From Ptiloglossa arizonensis (Eukaryota > Arthropoda > Insecta > Hymenoptera > Colletidae): 64,000 nucleotides of DNA. Position 1 is the first letter of the stretch, and the number at the start of each line of letters is the position of its first letter. The stretch is from contig NW_027479038.1 in assembly GCF_051014685.1 (NCBI RefSeq), forward strand, positions 1 through 64,000. The letters run 5' to 3'. Under the pieces are notes generated by a model that saw only the letters and a program-made list of their open reading frames with translations, was not told the origin of the DNA and ran no database searches. Below, piece after piece: positions 1 through 12,214 of this stretch. The position numbers and the translations under genes are program-made.

Positions 1-28
1 TACGTTATACGTTATACGTTAGACGTTA

Positions 29-56
29 GAGGTCGTTCCTTATAGGTGATACGTCA
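29..56 (+). repeat. M1 marker block (first of 74 copies)
   Basis: Four consecutive variant units: GAGGTCG, TTCCTTA, TAGGTGA, TACGTCA. All copies are on the + strand. Starts: 29, 225, 806, 1710, 2214, 2564, 3539, 4115, 5004, 5468, 7001, 7883, 8347, 8893, 9488, 10391, 10748, 11737, 12215, 13118, 13475, 14457, 15012, 15873, 16069, 16650, 17553, 18057, 18407, 19382, 19958, 20847, 21311, 23124, 23530, 24125, 25028, 25371, 26353, 26831, 27734, 28091, 29073, 29628, 30489, 30953, 32521, 33685, 33979, 36252, 36546, 37944, 38217, 39192, 39754, 41539, 42710, 43004, 44458, 45513, 49683, 49991, 50475, 50762, 51504, 51609, 52113, 53436, 56353, 57760, 58196, 59673, 60130, 61581. Four downstream contexts exist: CACGTTA (a), CACCTTA (b), TACGCTA (c), and TAGGTTA with two CACGTTA (d). 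Confidence 0.93.
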
Positions 57-467
57 TACGTTATACGTTATACGTTATACGTTACACGTTATACGTTATA
101 CGTTATACGTTATACGTTATACGTTATACGTTATACGTTATACGTTATACGTTATACATTATACGTTATACGTCATACGTTATACGTTATACGTTATACG
201 TTATACGTTATACGTTATACGTTAGAGGTCGTTCCTTATAGGTGATACGTCATACGTTATACGTTATACGTTATACGTTACACGTTATACGTTATACGTT
301 ATACGTTATACGTTATACGTTATACGATATACGTTATACGTTATACGTTATACGTTATACGTTATACGTTCTACGTTCTACGTTATACGTTATACGTTAT
401 ACGTTATACGTTATACGTTATACGTTATACGTTATACGTTATACGTTACACGTTATACGTTATACGT

Positions 468-500
468 TATGCGTAATGCGTTATACGTTATGCGTTATAC
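468..500 (+). repeat. M6, TGCG cluster (first of about 22 copies)
   Basis: TGCGTAA or TGCGTTA, then TGCGTTA, TACGTTA, and TGCGTTA (TACGTCA precedes the last in A2, A3, A5 and A6 tails). It is preceded by CACGTTA, one or more TACGTTC units (M7) and CACGTTA. Copies near 469, 1175, 3181, 9151, 9857, 11372, 12584, 14092, 16313, 17019, 19024, 23788, 24494, 25989, 27200, 28708, 33137, 35704, 38827, 42155, 57485 and 59342. The A to G change creates ATG triplets, the only reason ATG-initiated open frames appear here. Confidence 0.82.
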
Positions 501-1015
501 GTTATACGTTATACGTTATACGTTATACGTTATACGTTACACGTTATACGTTATACGTTATACGCTATACGTTATACGTTATACGTTATACGTTATACGT
601 TATACGTTATACGTTATACGTTGTACGTTATACGTTATACGTTATACGTTATACGTTATACGTTATACGTTATACGTTATACGTTATACGTTATACCTTA
701 TACGTTATACGTCATACGTTATACGTTATACGTTATACGTTATACGTTATACGTTATACGTTATACGTTATACGTTATACGTTATACGTAATACGTTATA
801 CGTTAGAGGTCGTTCCTTATAGGTGATACGTCATACGTTATACGTTATACGTTATACGCTATACGTTATACGTTATACGTTATACGTTATACGTTATACG
901 TTATACGTCATACGTTATACGTTATACGTTAGACGTTATAAGTTATACGTTATACGTTATACGTCATACGTTATACGTTATGCGTCATACGTTATACGTT
1001 ATACGTTATACGTTA

Positions 1016-1043
1016 TAGGTCATACCTTATTCGTGATACGTCA
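1016..1043 (+). repeat. M2 marker block (first of 48 copies)
   Basis: Units TAGGTCA, TACCTTA, TTCGTGA, TACGTCA. Pairs always 77 bp apart start at 1016, 1499, 2004, 9698, 10181, 12425, 12908, 16860, 17343, 17847, 24335, 24818, 27041, 27524, 33475, 36042, 42500, 50265 and 54066. Singles lie at 3028, 11212, 13932, 18871, 25828, 28548, 32992, 35559, 38674 and 42010. Singles end in TATGTTA-CACGTTA where the second member would be. One TACGTTC unit lies between the two members of a pair. The first two pairs of each A repeat are 483 bp apart. Variants: TATGTCA start at 12502 and 27118; altered last unit at 1576. Confidence 0.92.
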
Positions 1044-1596
1044 TACGTTATACGTTATACGTTCTACGTTATACGTTATACGTTATAGGTTATAGGTCAT
1101 ACCTTATTCGTGATACGTCATACGTTACACGTTCTACGTTCTACGTTATACGTTACACGTTATACGTTATACGTTATGCGTTATGCGTTATACGTTATGC
1201 GTTATACGTTATACGTTATACGTTATACGTTATACGTTATACGTTACACGTTATACGTATTACGTTATACGTTATACGTTATACGTTATACGTTATACGT
1301 TATACGTTATACGTCATACGTTATACGTTATACGTTATACGCTATACGTTATACGTTATACGTTATACGTTATACGTTATACGTTATACGTCATACGTTA
1401 TACGTTATACGTTAGACGTTATAAGTTATACGTTATACGTTATACGTCATACGTTATACGTTATGCGTCATACGTTATACGTTATACGTTATACGTTATA
1501 GGTCATACCTTATTCGTGATACGTCATACGTTATACGTTATACGTTCTACGTTATACGTTATACGTTATAGGTTATAGGTCATACCTTATTCGTGA

Positions 1597-1625
1597 TACG
1601 TCGTATACGTCAACGTTATACGTCA
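1597..1625 (+). repeat. Private 1-bp insertion and changes in A1
   Basis: After the second M2 of the pair at 1576 the sequence reads TACGTC-GTATACGTC-AACGTTA, where A4 and all other A repeats have TACGTCA and canonical units. The stretch is 29 bp against 28 in A4. It is the only difference I found between 1-6622 and 15845-22465, and one of two register slips in the window not due to M5 or M8. Confidence 0.85.
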
Positions 1626-1709
1626 TACATTATACGTTAGACGTTACACGTTATACGTTATACGTTATACGTTATACGTCATACGTTATACGTTATACGT
1701 TAGACGTTA

Positions 1710-2213
1710 GAGGTCGTTCCTTATAGGTGATACGTCATACGTTATACGTTATACGTTATACGTTACACGTTATACGTTATACGTTATACGTTATACGTTA
1801 TACGTTATACGTTATACGTTATACGTTATACGTTATACGTTATACGTTATACGTTATACGTTATACGTTATACGTTATACGTTGTACGTTATACGTTATA
1901 CGTTATACGTTATACGTTATACGTTATACGTTATACGTTATACGTTATACGTTATACCTTATACGTTATACGTCATACGTTATACGTTATACGTTATACG
2001 TTATAGGTCATACCTTATTCGTGATACGTCATACGTTATACGTTATACGTTCTACGTTATACGTTATACGTTATAGGTTATAGGTCATACCTTATTCGTG
2101 ATACGTCATACGTTATACGTTATACGTCATACATTATACGTTAGACGTTACACGTTATACGTTATACGTTATACGTTATACGTCATACGTTATACGTTAT
2201 ACGTTAGACGTTA
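1710..2213 (+). repeat. 504-bp internal duplication unit of A1
   Basis: M1 at 1710 and 2214 lie exactly 72 units apart. Both are followed by the same order: TACGTCA, four units to CACGTTA, a long canonical run, TACGTTG, then TACCTTA and TACGTCA. M2 pairs occur at 1499/1576 before the first M1 and at 2004/2081 before the second. The same 504-bp duplication is present in A4 (17553-18056) and absent from A2, A3, A5 and A6, so it predates the S1/S2 duplication. Confidence 0.82.
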
Positions 2214-2857
2214 GAGGTCGTTCCTTATAGGTGATACGTCATACGTTATACGTTATACGTTATACGTTACACGTTATACGTTATACGTTATACGTTATAC
2301 GTTATACGTTATACGTTATACGTTATACGTTATACGTTATACGTTATACGTTATACGTTATACGTTATACGTTATACGTTATACGTTGTACGTTATACGT
2401 TATACGTTATACGTTATACGTTATACGTTATACGTTATACGTTATACGTTATACGTTATACCTTATACGTTATACGTCATACGTTATACGTTATACGTTA
2501 TACGTTATACGTTATACGTTATACGTTATACGTTATACGTTATACGTAATACGTTATACGTTAGAGGTCGTTCCTTATAGGTGATACGTCATACGTTATA
2601 CGTTATACGTTATACGTTACACGTTATACGTTATACGTTATACGTTATACGTTATACGTTATACGTTATACGTTATACGTTATACGATATACGTTATACG
2701 TTATACGTTATACGTTATACGTTATACGTTATACGTTCTACGTTCTACGTTATACGTTATACGTTATACGTTATACGTTATACGTTATACGTTATACGTC
2801 ATACGTTATACGTTATACGTTATACGTTATACGTTATACGTTATACGTTATACGTTA

Positions 2858-2866
2858 TATCGTTTA
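2858..2866 (+). repeat. M5, 9-bp unit TATCGTTTA (first of 26 copies)
   Basis: The only recurrent unit that is longer than 7 bp; it shifts the register by +2. It is always followed by TACGTTA then TACGTAA, so all copies share one origin. Starts: 2858, 3847, 5319, 8198, 11042, 12024, 13762, 14744, 18701, 19690, 21162, 25658, 26640, 28378, 29360, 30804, 32822, 38504, 39486, 41840, 58047, 59981, 61187, 61728, 62486, 62880. The first 22 lie 287-315 bp after the start of an M1. Confidence 0.92.
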
Positions 2867-5803
2867 TACGTTATACGTAATACGTTATACGTTATACGTC
2901 ATACGTTATACGTTATACGATATAAGTTATACGTTATACGTTATACGTTATACGTTATACGTTATACGTTATATGTCATACGTTATACGTTATACGTCAT
3001 ACGTTATACGTTATACGTTATACGTTATAGGTCATACCTTATTCGTGATACGTCATACGTTATACGTTATACGTTCTACGTTATACGTTATACGTTATAT
3101 GTTACACGTTATACGTTATACGTTACACGTTCTACGTTCTACGTTCTACGTTATACGTTACACGTTATACGTTATACGTTATGCGTAATGCGTTATACGT
3201 TATGCGTTATACGTTATACGTTATACGTTATACGTTATACGTTATACGTTACACGTTATACGTTATACGTTATACGTTATACGTTATACGTTATACGTTA
3301 TACGTTATACGTTATACGTTATACGTTATACGTTATACGTTATACGTTATACGTTATACCTTATACGTTATACGTTATACGTTATACGTTATACGTTATA
3401 CGTTATACGTTATACGTTATACGTTATACGTTATACCTTATACGTTATACGTCATACGTTATACGTTATACGTTATACGTTATACGTTATACGTTATACG
3501 TTATACGTTATACGTTATACGTAATACGTTATACGTTAGAGGTCGTTCCTTATAGGTGATACGTCATACGTTATACGTTATACGTTATACGTTACACGTT
3601 ATACGTTATACGTTATACGTTATACGTTATACGTTATACGTTATACGTTATACGTTATACGATATACGTTATACGTTATACGTTATACGTTATACGTTAT
3701 ACGTTCTACGTTCTACGTTATACGTTATACGTTATACGTTATACGTTATACGTTATACGTTATACGTTATACGTTATACGTTATACGTTATACGTTATAC
3801 GTTATACGTTATACGTTATACGTTATACGTTATACGTTATACGTTATATCGTTTATACGTTATACGTAATACGTTATACGTTATACGTCATACGTTATAC
3901 GTTATACGTTATACGTTATACGTTATACGTTATACGTTATACGTTATACGTTATACGTTATACGTTGTACGTTATACGTTATACGTTATACGTTATACGT
4001 TATACGTTATACGTTATACCTTATACGTTATACGTTATACGTTATACGTTATACGTTATACGTTATACGTTATACGTTATACGTTATACGTTATACGTTA
4101 TACGTTATACGTTAGAGGTCGTTCCTTATAGGTGATACGTCATACGTTATAGGTTATACGTTACACGTTACACGTTATACGTTATAGGTTATACGTTATA
4201 CGTTATACGTTATACGTTATACGTTATACGTTATACGTTATACGTTATACGTTATACGTTATACGATATACGTTATACGTTATACGTTATACGTTATACG
4301 TTATACGTTATACGTAATACGTTATACGTTATACGTTATACGATATACGTTATACGTTATACGTTATACGTTATACGTTATACGTTATACGTTATACGTT
4401 ATAGGTTATACGTTATACGTTATACGTTATACGTTATACGTTATACGTTATACGTTATACGTTATACGTTATACGTTATACGTCATACGTTATACGTTAT
4501 ACGTTATACGCTATACGTTATACGTTATACGTTATACGTTATACGTTATACGTTATACCTTATACGTTATACGTTATACGTTATACGTTATACGTTATAC
4601 GTTATACGTTATGCGTTATACGTTATACGTTATACGCTATACGTTATACGTTATACGTTATACGTTATACGTTATACGTTATACGTTATACGTAATACGT
4701 TATACGTTATACGTTATACGATATACGTTATACGTTATACGTTATACGTTATACGTTACACGTTACACGTTATACGTTATAGGTTATACGTTATACGTTA
4801 TACGTTATACGTTATACGTTATACGTTATACGTTATACGTTATACGTTATACGTTATACGTCATACGTTATACGTTATACGTTATACGCTATACGTTATA
4901 CGTTATACGTTATACGTTATACGTTATACGTTATACGTTATACGTTATACGTTATACGTTATACGTTATACGTCATACGTTATACGTTATACGTTAGACG
5001 TTAGAGGTCGTTCCTTATAGGTGATACGTCATACGTTATACGTTATACGTTATACGTTACACGTTATACGTTATACGTTATACGTTATACGTTATACGTT
5101 ATACGTTATACGTTATACGTTATACGTTATACGTTATACGATATACGTTATACGTTATACGTTATACGTTATACGTTATACGTTATACGTAATACGTTAT
5201 ACGTTATACGTTATACGTTATACGTTATACGTTATACGTTATACGTTATACGTTATACGTTATACGTTATACGTTATACGTTATACGTTATACGTTATAC
5301 GTTATACGTTATACGTTATATCGTTTATACGTTATACGTAATACGTTATACGTTGTACGTTATACATTATACGTTATACGTTATACGTTATACGTTATAC
5401 GTTATACGTTATACGTTATACGTTATACGTTATACGTTATACGTTATACGTAATACGTTATACGTTAGAGGTCGTTCCTTATAGGTGATACGTCATACGT
5501 TATACGTTATACGTTATACGTTACACCTTATACGTTATACGTTATACGTTATACGTTATACGTTATACGTTATACGTTATACGTTAGACGTTATACGTTA
5601 TACGTTATACGCTATACGTTATACGTTATACGTTATACGTTATACGTTATACGTTATACGTTATACGACATACATTATACGTTAGACGTTACACGTTATA
5701 CGTTATACGTTATACGTTATACGTTATACGTTATACGTTATACGTTATACGTTATACGTTATACGTTATACAATATACGTTATACGTCATTCGTTATACG
5801 TTA

Positions 5804-5824
5804 GATGTTACACAATATAGGTTA
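5804..5824 (+). repeat. M3 marker block (first of about 58 copies)
   Basis: Units GATGTTA or GACGTTA, then CACAATA, then TAGGTTA. CACAATA starts at 5811, 5986, 6406, 8690, 21654, 21829, 22249, 22788, 31296, 31471, 31884, 34357, 34392, 34698, 34887, 36924, 36959, 37265, 37454, 40489, 40909, 43410, 43445, 43751, 43968, 44871, 44899, 45198, 45926, 45954, 46253, and from 51273 on at about 27 more places listed under the right-hand segments. Often preceded by TACGTCA-TTCGTTA, and by TACAATA further up. The GATGTTA form has lost its CpG and always follows the TACAATA context. Absent from 8.7-21.6, 22.8-31.3 and 46.3-51.2 kb. Confidence 0.88.
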
Positions 5825-5957
5825 TACGTTATACGTTATACGTTATACGTTATACGTTATACGTTATACGTTATACGTTATACGTTATACGTTATACGTT
5901 ATACGTTATACGTTATACGTTATACGTTATACGTTATACGCTATACATTATACGTTA

Positions 5958-5971
5958 TACGTCTATCGCTA
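5958..5971 (+). repeat. M4 marker block (first of 15 copies)
   Basis: Units TACGTCT then ATCGCTA, 28 bp before a CACAATA (M3) and followed after that M3 by TACGTGA. Starts: 5958, 21801, 31443, 34859, 37426, 40461, 43940, 52827, 53513, 55375 (variant with TACGTTA-like second unit), 57074, 58672, 58931, 60613, 63643. Register is kept, so this is substitution or compensating change, not net insertion. Confidence 0.87.
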
Positions 5972-7000
5972 TACGTTAGACGTTACACAATATAGGTTAT
6001 ACGTGATACGTTATACGTTATACGTTATACGTTATACGTTATACGTTAGACGTTATAAGTTATACGTTATACGTTATACGTCATACGTTATACGTTATAC
6101 GTTATACGTTATACGTTATACGTTATAGGTTATACGTAATACGTTATACGTTATACGTTTTACGTTATACGTTATACGTTATACGTTATACGTTATGCGT
6201 TATACGTTATACGTTATACGCTATACGTTATACGTTGTACGTTATACGTTATACGTTATACGTTATACGTTATACGTTATACGTTATACGTCATAAATTA
6301 TACGTTAGACGTTACACGTTATACGTTATACGTTATACGTTATACGTTATACGTTATACGTTATACATTATACGTTATACGTCATTCGTTATACGTTAGA
6401 CGTTACACAATATAGGTTATACGTGATACGTTATACGTTATACGTTGTACGTTATACGTTATACGTTATACGTTATACGTTATACGTTATACGTTATACG
6501 TTATACGTTATACGTTATACGTTATACGTTATACGTTATACGCTATACGTTATACGTTGTACGTTATACGTTATACGTTATACGTTATACGTCATACGTT
6601 ATACGTTATACGTTATACGTTATACGTTATACGTAATACGTTATACGTTATACGTTATACGATATACGTTATACGTTATACGTTATACGTTATACGTTAT
6701 ACGTTATACGTTATACGTTATAGGTTATACGTTATACGTTATACGTTATACGTTATACGTTATACGTTATACGTTATACGTTATACGTTATACGTTATAC
6801 GTCATACGTTATACGTTATACGTTATACGCTATACGTTATACGTTATACGTTATACGTTATACGTTATACGTTATACCTTATACGTTATACGTTATACGT
6901 TATACGTTATACGTTATACGTTATACGTTATACGTTATACGTTATACGTTATACGTTATACGTTATACGTTATACGTTATACGTTATACGTTATACGTTA

Positions 7001-8892
7001 GAGGTCGTTCCTTATAGGTGATACGTCATACGTTATAGGTTATACGTTACACGTTACACGTTATACGTTATAGGTTATACGTTATACGTTATACGTTATA
7101 CGTTATACGTTATACGTTATACGTTATACGTTATACGTTATACGATATACGTTATACGTTATACGTTATACGTTATACGTTATACGTTATACGTAATACG
7201 TTATACGTTATACGTTATACGATATACGTTATACGTTATACGTTATACGTTATACGTTATACGTTATACGTTATACGTTATAGGTTATACGTTATACGTT
7301 ATACGTTATACGTTATACGTTATACGTTATACGTTATACGTTATACGTTATACGTTATACGTCATACGTTATACGTTATACGTTATACGCTATACGTTAT
7401 ACGTTATACGTTATACGTTATACGTTATACGTTATACCTTATACGTTATACGTTATACGTTATACGTTATACGTTATACGTTATACGTTATGCGTTATAC
7501 GTTATACGTTATACGCTATACGTTATACGTTATACGTTATACGTTATACGTTATACGTTATACGTTATACGTAATACGTTATACGTTATACGTTATACGA
7601 TATACGTTATACGTTATACGTTATACGTTATACGTTACACGTTACACGTTATACGTTATAGGTTATACGTTATACGTTATACGTTATACGTTATACGTTA
7701 TACGTTATACGTTATACGTTATACGTTATACGTTATACGTCATACGTTATACGTTATACGTTATACGCTATACGTTATACGTTATACGTTATACGTTATA
7801 CGTTATACGTTATACGTTATACGTTATACGTTATACGTTATACGTTATACGTCATACGTTATACGTTATACGTTAGACGTTAGAGGTCGTTCCTTATAGG
7901 TGATACGTCATACGTTATACGTTATACGTTATACGTTACACGTTATACGTTATACGTTATACGTTATACGTTATACGTTATACGTTATACGTTATACGTT
8001 ATACGTTATACGTTATACGATATACGTTATACGTTATACGTTATACGTTATACGTTATACGTTATACGTAATACGTTATACGTTATACGTTATACGTTAT
8101 ACGTTATACGTTATACGTTATACGTTATACGTTATACGTTATACGTTATACGTTATACGTTATACGTTATACGTTATACGTTATACGTTATACGTTATAT
8201 CGTTTATACGTTATACGTAATACGTTATACGTTGTACGTTATACATTATACGTTATACGTTATACGTTATACGTTATACGTTATACGTTATACGTTATAC
8301 GTTATACGTTATACGTTATACGTTATACGTAATACGTTATACGTTAGAGGTCGTTCCTTATAGGTGATACGTCATACGTTATACGTTATACGTTATACGT
8401 TACACCTTATACGTTATACGTTATACGTTATACGTTATACGTTATACGTTATACGTTATACGTTAGACGTTATACGTTATACGTTATACGCTATACGTTA
8501 TACGTTATACGTTATACGTTATACGTTATACGTTATACGTTATACGACATACATTATACGTTAGACGTTACACGTTATACGTTATACGTTATACGTTATA
8601 CGTTATACGTTATACGTTATACGTTATACGTTATACGTTATACGTTATACAATATACGTTATACGTCATTCGTTATACGTTAGATGTTACACAATATAGG
8701 TTATACGTTATACGTTATACGTTATACGTTATACGTTATACGTTATACGTTATACGTTATACGTTATACGTTATACGTTATACGTTATACGTTATACGTT
8801 ATACGTTATACGTTATACGTTATACATTATACGTTATACGTCATACGTTATACGTTATACGTTATACGTTATACGTTATACGTTATACGTTA
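7001..8892 (+). repeat. Module B2, tandem copy of B1
   Basis: M1 at 7001, 7883 and 8347 give spacings of 882 and 464, against 889 and 464 in B1, an offset of 2,886 then 2,879 bp. M5 (8198), TACGACA near 8546 and M3 (8690) follow in the same order as in B1. At about 8823-8843 the B sequence stops before M4: after TACATTA-TACGTTA it reads TACGTCA instead of TACGTCT, and joins the linker leading to M1 at 8893. The join falls in a stretch shared by both parents, as expected for unequal homologous exchange. Confidence 0.83.
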
Positions 8893-9487
8893 GAGGTCGT
8901 TCCTTATAGGTGATACGTCATACGTTATACGTTATACGTTATACGTTACACGTTATACGTTATACGTTATACGTTATACGTTATACGTTATACGATATAC
9001 GTTATACGTTATACGTTATACGTTATACGTTATACGTTCTACGTTCTACGTTCTACGTTATACGTTATACGTTATACGTTATACGTTATACGTTATACGT
9101 TATACGTTATACGTTATACGTTATACGTTACACGTTATACGTTATACGTTATGCGTAATGCGTTATACGTTATGCGTTATACGTTATACGTTATACGTTA
9201 TACGTTATACGTTATACGTTACACGTTATACGTTATACGTTATACGCTATACGTTATACGTTATACGTTATACGTTATACGTTATACGTTATACGTTATA
9301 CGTTGTACGTTATACGTTATACGTTATACGTTATACGTTATACGTTATACGTTATACGTTATACGTTATACGTTATACCTTATACGTTATACGTCATACG
9401 TTATACGTTATACGTTATACGTTATACGTTATACGTTATACGTTATACGTTATACGTTATACGTTATACGTAATACGTTATACGTTA
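8893..9487 (+). repeat. Linker module N (595 bp)
   Basis: Between M1 at 8893 and 9488 lie TACGATA, three successive TACGTTC units (M7), an M6 cluster near 9151, TACGTTG and TACCTTA. The same 595-bp spacing occurs at 23530-24124. A 581-bp form with two TACGTTC units occurs at 225-805 and 16069-16649. The linker always sits directly before an A repeat. Confidence 0.82.
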
Positions 9488-12214
9488 GAGGTCGTTCCTT
9501 ATAGGTGATACGTCATACGTTATACGTTATACGTTATACGCTATACGTTATACGTTATACGTTATACGTTATACGTTATACGTTATACGTCATACGTTAT
9601 ACGTTATACGTTAGACGTTATAAGTTATACGTTATACGTTATACGTCATACGTTATACGTTATGCGTCATACGTTATACGTTATACGTTATACGTTATAG
9701 GTCATACCTTATTCGTGATACGTCATACGTTATACGTTATACGTTCTACGTTATACGTTATACGTTATAGGTTATAGGTCATACCTTATTCGTGATACGT
9801 CATACGTTACACGTTCTACGTTCTACGTTATACGTTACACGTTATACGTTATACGTTATGCGTTATGCGTTATACGTTATGCGTTATACGTTATACGTTA
9901 TACGTTATACGTTATACGTTATACGTTACACGTTATACGTATTACGTTATACGTTATACGTTATACGTTATACGTTATACGTTATACGTTATACATCATA
10001 CGTTATACGTTATACGTTATACGCTATACGTTATACGTTATACGTTATACGTTATACGTTATACGTTATACGTCATACGTTATACGTTATACGTTAGACG
10101 TTATAAGTTATACGTTATACGTTATACGTCATACGTTATACGTTATGCGTCATACGTTATACGTTATACGTTATACGTTATAGGTCATACCTTATTCGTG
10201 ATACGTCATACGTTATACGTTATACGTTCTACGTTATACGTTATACGTTATAGGTTATAGGTCATACCTTATTCGTGATACGTCATACGTTATACGTTAT
10301 ACGTCATACATTATACGTTAGACGTTACACGTTATACGTTATACGTTATACGTTATACGTCATACGTTATACGTTATACGTTAGACGTTAGAGGTCGTTC
10401 CTTATAGGTGATACGTCATACGTTATACGTTATACGTTATACGTTACACGTTATACGTTATACGTTATACGTTATACGTTATACGTTATACGTTATACGT
10501 TATACGTTATACGTTATACGTTATACGTTATACGTTATACGTTATACGTTATACGTTATACGTTGTACGTTATACGTTATACGTTATACGTTATACGTTA
10601 TACGTTATACGTTATACGTTATACGTTATACGTTATACCTTATACGTTATACGTCATACGTTATACGTTATACGTTATACGTTATACGTTATACGTTATA
10701 CGTTATACGTTATACGTTATACGTTATACGTAATACGTTATACGTTAGAGGTCGTTCCTTATAGGTGATACGTCATACGTTATACGTTATACGTTATACG
10801 TTACACGTTATACGTTATACGTTATACGTTATACGTTATACGTTATACGTTATACGTTATACGTTATACGATATACGTTATACGTTATACGTTATACGTT
10901 ATACGTTATACGTTCTACGTTCTACGTTATACGTTATACGTTATACGTTATACGTTATACGTTATACGTTATACGTTATACGTCATACGTTATACGTTAT
11001 ACGTTATACGTTATACGTTATACGTTACACGTTATACGTTATATCGTTTATACGTTATACGTAATACGTTATACGTTATACGTCATACGTTATACGTTAT
11101 ACGATATAAGTTATACGTTATACGTTATACGTTATACGTTATACGTTATACGTTATATGTCATACGTTATACGTTATACGTCATACGTTATACGTTATAC
11201 GTTATACGTTATAGGTCATACCTTATTCGTGATACGTCATACGTTATACGTTATACGTTCTACGTTATACGTTATACGTTATATGTTACACGTTATACGT
11301 TATACGTTACACGTTCTACGTTCTACGTTCTACGTTCTACGTTATACGTTACACGTTATACGTTATACGTTATGCGTAATGCGTTATACGTCATGCGTTA
11401 TACGTTATACGTTATACGTTATACGTTATACGTTATACGTTACACGTTATACGTTATACGTTATACGTTATACGTTATACGTTATACGTTATACGTTATA
11501 CGTTATACGTTATACGTTATACGTTATACGTTATACGTTATACGTTATACCTTATACGTTATACGTTATACGTTATACGTTATACGTTATACGTTATACG
11601 TTATACGTTATACGTTATACGTTATACCTTATACGTTATACGTCATACGTTATACGTTATACGTTATACGTTATACGTTATACGTTATACGTTATACGTT
11701 ATACGTTATACGTTATACGTAATACGTTATACGTTAGAGGTCGTTCCTTATAGGTGATACGTCATACGTTATACGTTATACGTTATACGTTACACGTTAT
11801 ACGTTATACGTTATACGTTATACGTTATACGTTATACGTTATACGTTATACGTTATACGATATACGTTATACGTTATACGTTATACGTTATACGTTATAC
11901 GTTCTACGTTCTACGTTATACGTTATACGTTATACGTTATACGTTATACGTTATACGTTATACGTTATACGTTATACGTTATACGTTATACGTTATACGT
12001 TATACGTTATACGTTATACGTTATATCGTTTATACGTTATACGTAATACGTTATACGTTATACGTCATACGTTATACGTTATACGTTATACGTTATACGT
12101 TATACGTTATACGTTATACGTTATACGTTATACGTTATACGTTGTACGTTATACGTTATACGTTATACGTTATACGTTATACGTTATACGTTATACGTAA
12201 TACGTTATACGTTA
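9488..12214 (+). repeat. Higher-order repeat A2 (2,727 bp)
   Basis: M1 at 9488, 10391, 10748, 11737 and 12215 give spacings of 903, 357, 989 and 478. M2 pairs lie at 9698/9775 and 10181/10258 (483 bp apart) and a single M2 at 11212. M5 lies at 11042 and 12024. Four successive TACGTTC units (about 11310-11340) and TACGTCA before TGCGTTA in the second M6 cluster separate it from A1 and A4. TACATCA at about 9992 replaces the TACGTCA of A1. Confidence 0.87.

Larger units (their letters stand above)
806..4114 (+). repeat. Higher-order repeat A1 (3,309 bp, long form)
   Basis: M1 blocks at 806, 1710, 2214, 2564, 3539 and 4115 give spacings of 904, 504, 350, 975 and 576 bp. After the first M1 come M2 pairs at 1016/1093, 1499/1576 and 2004/2081, a TGCG cluster (M6), a single M2 at 3028, a second M6 near 3181, and M5 units at 2858 and 3847. 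The 504-bp step is an extra tandem copy not present in A2, A3, A5 or A6. The copy keeps TACGTCA at about 1310, where those four have TACATCA. It carries a private 1-bp insertion with neighbouring changes near 1600. Its closest relative is A4. Confidence 0.87.
4115..7000 (+). repeat. Module B1 (M3/M4-bearing)
   Basis: M1 at 4115 is of the type followed by TAGGTTA and two CACGTTA units; M1 at 5004 and 5468 follow at 889 and 464 bp. M5 lies at 5319. The unit TACGACA near 5667 leads to TACAATA, then M3 (CACAATA at 5811), M4 (5958) with its M3 at 5986, and another M3 at 6406. The right half (6623-7000) repeats the variant order seen just after 4.3 kb, so the module already contains partial duplication. 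The core 5004-6622 recurs at 20847-22465, at 30489 to about 31.95 kb, and in part at 7883, 57760 and 59673. Confidence 0.83.

Noticed and set aside
29..56. CENP-B box in M1 or M2
   Set aside because: The conserved TTCG...CGGG arrangement of the CENP-B box is absent; GTCGTTCC in M1 is only a loose partial resemblance.
1..300. TATA-box promoters
   Set aside because: TATA occurs in every unit as part of the repeat, so it carries no promoter information.
242..826. Many 60-400 codon + strand open frames starting at GTG in M1 or M2, or at ATG in M6
   Set aside because: The starts come from the variant units (GGTGATACG, TATGCG) and the stops from TAGGTC, TTAGAC or TATAAG variants. The lack of - strand frames is explained by TAA once per 21 bp, not by coding on one strand.
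29..3600. CRISPR-like pattern of a 28-bp repeat (M1) with spacers
   Set aside because: The spacers are the same satellite, are hundreds of bases long and vary by multiples of 7. There are no cas genes.
5804..5824. Insertion site or target-site duplication at M3
   Set aside because: M3 is three 7-bp variant units in register with canonical flanks; no inserted element or flanking direct repeat beyond the satellite is present.
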